NCBI GenBank assembly: GCA_959347315.1
Contig: OY365806.1
Span: forward strand, 51,822,068-51,886,067
Source of the DNA: Bimastos eiseni
Taxonomy: Eukaryota > Annelida > Clitellata > Crassiclitellata > Lumbricidae
Length of the DNA stretch: 64,000 nt
Direction: 5' to 3'
Shown: positions 62,101-64,000 of the stretch, in pieces
Position numbering within the stretch: position 1 is the first letter of the stretch
Layout: each line of letters starts with the position of its first letter
The notes under the pieces: generated by a model
Told to the model about the DNA's origin: nothing
Database searches by the model: none
Seen by the model: the letters and a program-made list of their open reading frames with translations, nothing else
Translations under genes and position numbers: made by a program

Positions 62101-62407
62101 CAAGGGTAACTTATCTCGATGAAGTGTACATAAAGTCGGATTTATACTGCCTCTTGGAACTGACTCTCATCAGTAGCCATCTACGCATTAGCACAGTCAC
62201 AACAAAAAAGTTGTTATAAGAATCAAAATACTATCACTATGCTTACCTTGTTGCTGACTCATTGTTTGGAAATCGAAGCAGTGCTGTTGCACCATCTATA
62301 TTTAGGATTCGGCCTCGCACACTTTTGCACAGACGCTGAAGGCTGTTTTGGACACCAGCTCCAACTGGTAAATTCCCAACCACAAGCTCCCTCACCACTT
62401 TCAATGT
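26430..62407 (-). CDS. MARF1: MARF1 (meiosis regulator and mRNA stability factor 1), C-terminal 1,577 residues, 15 exons
   Basis: Exons on the minus strand: 62407-62247, 58226-57598, 53077-51700, 50138-49969, 49035-48815, 47741-47603, 42003-41912, 41501-41456, 37607-37405, 34767-34540, 33241-33041, 30425-30155, 29907-29803, 29155-28994, 27157-26430. All have AG/GT borders and agreeing phases; the total is 4,734 nt. Domain order is RRM1, a Ser/Glu-rich linker, RRM2, eight LOTUS domains and a Ser-rich tail, the arrangement known for MARF1/limkain-b1. In mouse, MARF1 is an oocyte RNA-binding nuclease needed for meiosis and retrotransposon silencing. Its human counterpart joins decapping factors in P-bodies. 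The NYN nuclease domain expected upstream is not in the window, so the gene is 5'-incomplete here. The identification rests on domain order and motif resemblance; the exact exon borders are inferred. Confidence 0.92.
27158..28993. other. MARF1 intron n-o, with a short palindrome
   Basis: No gene. At 27,726-27,782 tgtgacaatgtg and cacattgtcaca face each other around a TGACG/CGTCA pair, a hairpin of the kind left by small inverted-repeat transposons. The rest is AT-rich. Confidence 0.5.
28994..29155 (-). CDS. MARF1: MARF1 exon n: linker
   Basis: [20 protein letters not shown] then a Pro/Ser-rich tract. The chosen donor CTG|GTCAGT gives the correct phase into exon o. If not spliced, the frame reads on 56 nt to a stop near 28,938, a possible shorter isoform. 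Confidence 0.65.
29803..29907 (-). CDS. MARF1: MARF1 exon m: linker
   Basis: [20 protein letters not shown] then [15 protein letters not shown], a Ser/Thr/Asp-rich linker. Acceptor TAACAG, donor GAG|GTAATT, phase 1 at both ends. Supported by phase and splice sites only, since linkers are not conserved. Confidence 0.7.
30155..30425 (-). CDS. MARF1: MARF1 exon l: LOTUS7 end and LOTUS8
   Basis: [20 protein letters not shown], then [40 protein letters not shown] and [20 protein letters not shown]. The last LOTUS domain. Acceptor ATTAG, donor AAG|GTTTGG. Confidence 0.9.
30426..33040. other. MARF1 intron k-l
   Basis: Besides the MITE at 31,066 it holds: a CAGTGTTCCCTCTAA end at 30,660 and the related inverted end cagcttagaggaaacgc near 33,000, probably two remnants of one hAT-like family (a third is at 59,661); repeats of caacttctgtccaatca (31,515-31,630); and a palindromic attagctgagctaat pair (32,632-32,672). 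No gene. Confidence 0.5.
31066..31228. mobile_element. hAT MITE (CAGGGCCGTACCGAG family), 163 bp
   Basis: Ends CAAGGCCGTACCGAGCA and, inverted, CAGGACCGTACTGAGGGG; flanks acggtcat / cgggtcat match at 6 of 8. The interior shares the tract atggaataataagttatt with the element at 49,495-49,777. Confidence 0.65.
33041..33241 (-). CDS. MARF1: MARF1 exon k: LOTUS6 end and LOTUS7
   Basis: [20 protein letters not shown], then [20 protein letters not shown] and [20 protein letters not shown]. Acceptor TTCTAG, donor GAG|GTGAGT. A hAT-like repeat end stops about 25 bp from the donor. Confidence 0.9.
33242..34539. other. MARF1 intron j-k, nothing recognised
   Basis: AT-rich intron DNA; no coding similarity, element ends or RNA gene identified. 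Confidence 0.45.
34540..34767 (-). CDS. MARF1: MARF1 exon j: LOTUS5 end and LOTUS6
   Basis: [20 protein letters not shown], then [40 protein letters not shown] and KKIPAVAK. Acceptor CCTAG, donor AAG|GTTTGT. A decayed copy of this exon lies about 2 kb upstream at 36,838-36,945. Confidence 0.92.
35150..35660 (+). repeat. possible solo LTR
   Basis: Sequence beginning tgtaccaacatag and ending gattgtaca contains CCAAT-like boxes (35,230-35,285), a TATA-like tatttaaagcc near 35,320 and AATAAA near 35,593: the promoter-to-poly(A) order of an LTR. No target duplication was found and the borders are guesses. Confidence 0.3.
35964..36804. mobile_element. Tc1/mariner-type MITE, copy 2
   Basis: Ends TCAAAAGCAGG and CCTGGTTTTGA preceded by TA and followed by TG (a decayed TA). 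Related to 50,283-50,673; longer, so probably with a further insertion. It splits the duplicated MARF1 exon segment. Confidence 0.6.
36838..36945 (-). pseudogene. decayed duplicate of MARF1 exon j
   Basis: The plus strand around 36,843-36,935 (aaagcttggcaactgcaggaatct ... tggccaaacagcttcatgtaggctgcat) closely matches exon j (34,535-34,640) with small deletions. Flanking intron sequence also matches: tgacttgtaggcaagcat at 34,501 and 35,932. The copy has lost its frame and its donor context. It sits between exons i and j, so a segment including exon j was duplicated in tandem and one copy decayed. Confidence 0.8.
36950..37160 (+). repeat. tRNA-derived SINE
   Basis: ggtggtcaagtggttagcgt gives an A box and ggggctcaaatcc a B box, at normal tRNA spacing, followed by an unrelated body. 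Too diverged for a real tRNA gene. Confidence 0.6.
37306..37370 (-). repeat. SINE/LINE 3' tail
   Basis: Minus strand GGAGCACTCCTGAGTGGG, then CTTGAAGGGTGCTATATAAA. The GAGCRCTC block also occurs at 3,500-3,520. Confidence 0.5.
37405..37607 (-). CDS. MARF1: MARF1 exon i: LOTUS5
   Basis: [20 protein letters not shown], then [20 protein letters not shown] and [17 protein letters not shown] close paralogue of exon e. Acceptor GACCAG, donor AAG|GTACTT. Confidence 0.93.
37608..38859. other. MARF1 intron h-i, left part, no gene
   Basis: AT-rich intron DNA with no recognised coding or element structure before hAT-D begins. Confidence 0.45.
39058..40323. mobile_element. hAT-E: hAT nested in hAT-D, 1,266 bp
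   Basis: Ends CAGGGGTGCCCAAAGTTTT and, inverted, CAGAGGTCCCCAAACTGCGG, the Charlie-type hAT terminus; flanks ctctaccg (39,050-39,057) and ctctacca (40,324-40,331) match at 7 of 8. Confidence 0.82.
39400..39615 (+). pseudogene. DDE transposase fragment, pogo/Tigger-like
   Basis: [20 protein letters not shown], then [20 protein letters not shown] and [16 protein letters not shown]. This resembles the segment after the catalytic core in pogo/jerky-type (DDE_1) transposases (NF..LF..AW..A.T..NI..GF...GIYPF). It is an isolated fragment within hAT-E, with no upstream catalytic part seen. Confidence 0.6.
40739..41455. other. MARF1 intron h-i, right part, no gene
   Basis: No coding similarity or element ends recognised. 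Confidence 0.45.
41456..41501 (-). CDS. MARF1: MARF1 exon h: LOTUS4, end (46-nt micro-exon)
   Basis: [15 protein letters not shown], the last strand of LOTUS4 followed by the PKR linker that precedes QTPEE in exon i. Acceptor TTCTAG, donor GAG|GTAACA. Short, but both phases agree. Confidence 0.85.
41912..42003 (-). CDS. MARF1: MARF1 exon g: LOTUS4, middle
   Basis: A 92-nt exon after a 5.6-kb repeat-filled intron. It encodes [20 protein letters not shown] then LPDSTFA, the NYGVC-DLL core of LOTUS4. Acceptor CTGTAG, donor GCA|GTATGT; phase fits both neighbours. Confidence 0.88.
42433..42612 (-). repeat. tRNA-derived SINE
   Basis: Minus strand TGGCCTATTGGTTAGAGCGG (A box) and CGGGTTCGACCCTCG (B box), then a body with TTGAGCAAGGCCTTC and GCAGTACAACTGCAATTG. 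Same family as 43,998 and 44,237. Confidence 0.75.
43686..43820 (+). repeat. tRNA-derived SINE, second family
   Basis: gggcacagtggcatagtggga (A box) and gcaggttcgaacccaccc (B box) at tRNA spacing, followed by the tail ccaatgggaaaccacctcac. Confidence 0.7.
43998..44213 (-). repeat. tRNA-derived SINE
   Basis: Minus strand TGGCTGATCAGTTAGAGCGG then GGGTTCGACCTTTG; an internal 20-bp stretch (gcgcactcagcacacactga) is partly duplicated. Tandem with the next copy. Confidence 0.75.
44237..44431 (-). repeat. tRNA-derived SINE
   Basis: Third copy of the same family, minus strand, head-to-tail with the preceding one. Confidence 0.75.
44480..45365. repeat. possible DNA transposon with ATTAATCG ends
   Basis: gggcagttgattaatcgcag with ttaacgcacatgattaatgc (44,484-44,525) faces gcgttaatcgcattaataat (45,322-45,341). 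Target duplication not defined. The interior is mostly the microsatellite below. Confidence 0.4.
44725..44985. repeat. (ATGT)n microsatellite
   Basis: Imperfect tatg/atgt array of about 260 bp. The long open frames on both strands across it are low-complexity artefacts. Confidence 0.9.
45525..45905 (+). pseudogene. L2/CR1-like LINE, 3' end of ORF2
   Basis: Encodes, with stops, the motif [13 protein letters not shown] and a downstream FTVVV..L segment, then the 3' end ggtgctatataaatcttcat. Same terminal region as the two fragments below. Confidence 0.65.
46187..46744 (-). pseudogene. L2/CR1-like LINE, 3' end of ORF2
   Basis: 185 codons open: [35 protein letters not shown] and the C-terminal block ending in LFSRG, then a (TTGA)n tail. 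The C-terminal quarter of a non-LTR retrotransposon, 5'-truncated as usual. Confidence 0.8.
46818..47210 (+). pseudogene. L2/CR1-like LINE, 3' end of ORF2
   Basis: Degenerate: VLHWLPTKH, then sequence with stops, then gagagcgctatataaatcta and a gatac tail. Third fragment in the same intron. Confidence 0.6.
47603..47741 (-). CDS. MARF1: MARF1 exon f: LOTUS3 end, LOTUS4 start
   Basis: Starts [20 protein letters not shown], the last strand of LOTUS3, then [20 protein letters not shown], the first helix of LOTUS4. Acceptor ATTAG, donor ACA|GTAAGA. Confidence 0.9.
47890..48568 (+). mobile_element. ZBED-type hAT remnant, borders uncertain
   Basis: taggactg at 47,890 and cagcccta ending 48,568 look like the TAGGGCTG termini of Ac/ZBED-type hATs. 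Flanking 8-mers do not match, so the borders are provisional. Confidence 0.4.
48074..48480 (+). pseudogene. hAT transposase N-terminus with BED zinc finger
   Basis: [23 protein letters not shown] start with the finger [20 protein letters not shown] and, in a neighbouring frame, a following His region ([11 protein letters not shown]). Downstream is [20 protein letters not shown], then [14 protein letters not shown] and LPSHHTIDK, matching the RPISIVEDEGF...IPSRHTISK block of ZBED transposases. Frameshifts and a stop at ~48,470 disable it. Confidence 0.72.
48815..49035 (-). CDS. MARF1: MARF1 exon e: LOTUS3
   Basis: [20 protein letters not shown] followed by [20 protein letters not shown] and [15 protein letters not shown]. 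The [13 protein letters not shown] core is a hallmark of MARF1 LOTUS domains and is strikingly similar to exon i (LOTUS5). Acceptor TTGCAG, donor CAG|GTTTGT. Confidence 0.93.
49495..49777. mobile_element. hAT MITE (CAGGGCCGTACCGAG family), 283 bp
   Basis: Ends CAGGGCCATACCGAG and, inverted, CAGAGCCGTACCGAG; perfect 8-bp duplication ctgagcac (49,487-49,494; 49,778-49,785). An internal block (tttctaaatgtggaggcgcc) is duplicated. Confidence 0.88.
49969..50138 (-). CDS. MARF1: MARF1 exon d: LOTUS2, second part
   Basis: TTCTTAG acceptor; [20 protein letters not shown], then [20 protein letters not shown]. This completes LOTUS2 in frame with exon c. Donor GCG|GTATGT. Confidence 0.85.
50283..50673. 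mobile_element. Tc1/mariner-type MITE, copy 1
   Basis: Perfect inverted ends TCAAAAGCAGG / CCTGCTTTTGA flanked by TA on both sides. 391 bp, non-coding. Confidence 0.72.
51218..51420 (+). repeat. SINE-like dispersed repeat, copy 2
   Basis: aaggttgactagaccttc, aggcagtggcattggtcaaa, tgatgggcacc, cttgtcatcactggttcata, in the same order as copies at 19,838 and 60,836, ending in an ATTATT-rich tail. Confidence 0.6.
51700..53077 (-). CDS. MARF1: MARF1 exon c: RRM2, LOTUS1, start of LOTUS2
   Basis: Largest exon (1,378 nt). After a disordered start comes RRM2 ([20 protein letters not shown] ... [20 protein letters not shown] ... [11 protein letters not shown]). LOTUS1 follows ([40 protein letters not shown]), then the first helix of LOTUS2 ([20 protein letters not shown]). 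Donor CAG|GTATCA. The intact RRM2 plus LOTUS1 is the strongest single piece of evidence for MARF1. Confidence 0.93.
53151..53875. mobile_element. hAT MITE (TAGAGCTGTACCGAT family), copy 1
   Basis: Ends TAGAGCTGTACCGAT and, inverted, the same; perfect 8-bp duplication atattgca (53,143-53,150; 53,876-53,883). Terminal regions rich in ATCGG repeats. Confidence 0.92.
53996..54617. mobile_element. hAT MITE (TAGAGCTGTACCGAT family), copy 2, left-truncated
   Basis: Matches copy 1 from its aaaatgatgacagcaac block onward and ends atatcggcacagctcta. The first ~140 bp are missing. Confidence 0.85.
54618..56110 (+). pseudogene. LINE reverse transcriptase remnant
   Basis: Many stops, but blocks in RT order: [16 protein letters not shown] (pre-RT), a palm-like [21 protein letters not shown] with the FADD box degraded to [17 protein letters not shown], then [24 protein letters not shown] sequence and [18 protein letters not shown]. 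These are the endonuclease/RT LINE motifs also seen in the minus-strand piece at 59,760-60,800. Old and dead. Confidence 0.7.
56111..57315. other. MARF1 intron b-c, no gene; pyrimidine-rich tract
   Basis: Holds a pyrimidine-rich stretch (56,775-56,950, mainly CTCCTT/CCACC motifs); otherwise nothing recognised. Confidence 0.5.
57316..57442. repeat. long palindrome, 53-bp arms
   Basis: Arms 57,316-57,368 and 57,390-57,442 are inverted copies with a single mismatch around a 21-bp spacer. 156 bp upstream (in gene sense, downstream) of MARF1 exon b. Confidence 0.93.
57598..58226 (-). CDS. MARF1: MARF1 exon b: RRM1 end and linker
   Basis: TTTCAG acceptor, then [20 protein letters not shown], the last helix and strand of RRM1. 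A 190-residue Glu/Ser-rich linker without domains follows, with a basic cluster [13 protein letters not shown] near its end that could be a nuclear signal. Donor ATG|GTGAGT; phase joins exon c as Asp-Lys-Ser. Confidence 0.85.
58540..59113. repeat. purine-rich and CA-rich simple repeats
   Basis: (CA)n-like patches, (ATAA)n at 58,798-58,822 and a long AGAGACAGACAC-type purine tract ending in (GA)n at 59,083-59,113. Open frames here are low-complexity. Confidence 0.9.
59760..60800 (-). pseudogene. LINE C-terminal fragment, split by a hAT MITE
   Basis: On the minus strand [20 protein letters not shown] at 60,800, then, after the MITE (59,966-60,735), [20 protein letters not shown] and [15 protein letters not shown] with a stop near 59,760. 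This is the conserved C-terminus (YFGHVMR...GRPRxxWxDNI) of endonuclease-type LINEs. It is uninterrupted apart from the MITE. Confidence 0.85.
59966..60735. mobile_element. hAT MITE (TAGAGCTGTACCGAT family), copy 3, inverted
   Basis: Ends TATAGCTGTACCGAT and, inverted, TAGAGCTGTACCAAT; perfect 8-bp duplication ttccttgt (59,958-59,965; 60,736-60,743). Inserted in a LINE frame. Confidence 0.92.
60836..61033 (+). repeat. SINE-like dispersed repeat, copy 3
   Basis: cgtaaggttgactagttc, ttggtcaaattagatgta, atgggcgccttgcatgg, ataacttgtcatcattcatt, then a tail of ATTATT units. The clearest copy. Confidence 0.65.
61034..62246. other. MARF1 intron a-b, remainder; purine-rich tract
   Basis: No gene. 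A purine-rich tract (61,795-61,985, GGAGGAAG/GGTGGAG motifs) is the strand opposite of the one at 56,775-56,950 in composition. Confidence 0.5.
62247..62407 (-). CDS. MARF1: MARF1 exon a: RRM1, first part
   Basis: After GGTAG, the exon reads [20 protein letters not shown] (beta-1 with the RNP2-like VVGNLP), then [20 protein letters not shown] and FPNNESATR, ending at a GTAAGC donor. This matches the MARF1 RRM1 layout directly after the NYN domain. First exon visible; the upstream ones lie beyond a repeat-filled intron. Confidence 0.85.
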
Positions 62408-62894
62408 CTACCATACAAAGCAATGTAATGCAATGTTACCAGATAAGAATACAGAGACATTCAGAAAGAGCACTCCCTTAAACGTGTTCTCTCTCTTGCT
62501 ACATGCAAAAAGGCCTCTTGGGGACAGTCTATGGTTGATGCAATTTTAGCCAAGGGCAAAAGGTGGAACAGAAATGTTGAATATCTTACTGTCCAGGCAG
62601 GTATTTGAAGTCTAGAGTTTTGGTTGGCAGGTCGATATGTCAACTGCCATGCAAAACTGTAATGCACACATTGAACAGCACGACCTCATGACATTAATTT
62701 CTGTCCACAAAAATCGAACTGTTATCGTACGAGGTCCTTTCCACTGAATTCGTTACTGGTGTCATCAGGTTCACTAACACTGACTAGTAATACTTAGTCT
62801 TACTAATGTGTAAGACATTTAATTTAATCGCTCACTTGATATCTCTTGTGTAATGCACTACTTTCTGCAGAGCATTTCAACAGGATTGTGAACA

Positions 62895-62898
<4 letters not shown>
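62408..62898. other. MARF1 upstream intron, nothing recognised
   Basis: No NYN-domain exon could be found here on the minus strand. Confidence 0.45.

Positions 62899-62953
<55 letters not shown>
62899..62953. repeat. (TA)n microsatellite
   Basis: About 27 TA units, ending where the distinct block at 62,954 begins. Confidence 0.95.
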
Positions 62954-62957
<4 letters not shown>

Positions 62958-64000
62958 AGATAGTGAGCCCTTATGAGCGACGGTAGATAAAACTATCTAA
63001 CACTTACCGATGACCTTAGGGGATGGTCTAGTTGAGTGCCTGTGACCCTGTCTCTGTATGCTTGCCTTTGTCTGTGTTTGAGGGATAGGCTGATCTAGTC
63101 TTGCATGCTTTGGTTGATCCCTGCCTTTGTGTACGGTATTGGTAGGCGTTGTTGGGGGAGGATAAGGAAGTGACTTGAGGAGGTGTGTTGGAGTTTGCTG
63201 GAGTTGGTTTAGTGTGTGGTTTAGCCACGCGTTTGGTAACAGGCCAGTTGTCTTCTCTTTGTGTATTTTCCAGCAACTCTTGTGTTAGTTAAGCGTAGTT
63301 AAGGCTTCCGTTCCTTCTCGCTTTCGTTTGACGACAGGTGTTCTCCAGGACAAGACGTTCGTATGTCTTTTGGTTCACTGTACCTTCCGACAGTGACTCT
63401 TCTATGCAAGAGACGTTCTACGCCGCTCGTGGAGGTTTTCTTTTGTGAGTGTTTCTTAGTTATTTGTTTTACAATATACTGTAAAAACAACCCTAAACGT
63501 TTTTAGTTAGAGCCTTCTAAGGAACACCTAACTGGGCTTCGTCCGGCTGAATTCGTATTCTTTCGGGCATAGTGCTTTCTTGTGAAGACATTGCCTTAAT
63601 TTGAATTTAGTTTTGGTGGCTTATTGACGGTGGGTCGTGGCGCTGGTCGTTCGGTCGCTTGTCAATAACTACGTGAATTCAGTTATGTATTGTGCGATTT
63701 AGCAGACTTCGAACCTTGAACATAGCCACCTAGTATCAAGTGGAACGGCGCGTCATTTGTATTTGCAATGGTGCGAATTGTGAATTTAATATAGCGTTAA
63801 CGGTAAGAGCGTTAATATTTTCTGGGTGCGTTCGTGGTGGCGTTTTCTAAAAGCGGCCGGACGTCATATTTGATATTCTCAGGTACAGAATTTGAATTTT
63901 TTTTTAATTTCTAAGTAGCGGTTTTTTATTCACGGACCAATGAGTAATACGCAAAAAAAATTTAAAATTATACGGTGTTACATAAGGGTAACACGGAGTC
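62954..64000 (+). repeat. compositionally distinct block, possible start of an LTR element
   Basis: Starts TGTTAGATAGTGAGCC directly at the end of a TA repeat and is richer in G, C and T than its surroundings. An 11-bp perfect inverted pair TGTTAGATAGT / ACTATCTAACA spans 62,954-63,002, and GTGTTAC / GTAACAC occurs at the right edge. No protein motif recognised; neither second LTR nor primer site is visible. Confidence 0.3.

Noticed and set aside
62461..62667. Candidate NYN exon upstream of RRM1
   Set aside because: The minus-strand translation lacks the WDIENC-type and DxxL motifs of the MARF1 nuclease.

Overview
This window is nuclear DNA from an invertebrate animal (AT-rich, spliced genes, very rich in DNA transposons). 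The phylum cannot be fixed from the sequence alone. One host gene dominates it: the 3' two-thirds of a MARF1 (limkain-b1) orthologue on the minus strand. Fifteen exons can be placed between 62,407 and 26,430. Every splice junction has AG/GT borders and a matching phase, and the summed exon length (4,734 nt) is exactly 1,578 codons including the stop. They encode the end of RRM1, RRM2 and eight LOTUS (OST-HTH) domains, the family's usual order. The N-terminal NYN nuclease exons must lie beyond the right edge.

Left third (1-18,820): a pile-up of transposons. Two worn hAT transposase remnants (27-312 minus, 1,735-2,016 plus) precede a 16.5-kb nested stack. hAT-A (2,312-18,812, TSD gggcctca) holds hAT-B (3,602-14,051, TSD tttagacc/tttaggcc), whose transposase gene is split by an 8.3-kb Ty3/gypsy LTR retrotransposon on the minus strand (5,077-13,411, TSD acat). 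hAT-A also holds hAT-C (14,087-18,365, TSD cgtataga), which carries an almost intact ZMYM1-like transposase broken by one stop codon and one frameshift. The gypsy element has two 711-bp LTRs differing at three positions, a tRNA-Leu-like primer site, gag, protease, reverse transcriptase/RNase H, integrase and an extra 3' reading frame. It also has a 285-bp in-frame tandem duplication and several stops or shifts, so it is young but dead.

Middle (18,821-26,429): no gene recognised. It holds a small hAT MITE with an 8-bp TSD, a SINE-like repeat, a duplicated 154-bp unit and AT-rich DNA.

Right two-thirds (26,430-64,000): MARF1 exons separated by introns packed with repeats. These include another nested hAT pair (38,860-40,730 containing 39,058-40,323), a ZBED-type hAT remnant, Tc1-like and hAT MITEs with exact TSDs, tRNA-derived SINEs, fragments of L2/CR1-like and other LINEs, microsatellites, a 53-bp-arm palindrome, and a decayed duplicate of a MARF1 LOTUS exon. 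No insertion was seen inside a MARF1 coding exon. In mouse, MARF1 is an oocyte protein whose loss derepresses retrotransposons, so the gene here belongs to the machinery that restrains the kinds of element filling its introns. The last kilobase (from 62,954) differs in composition and may be the start of another element running off the edge.
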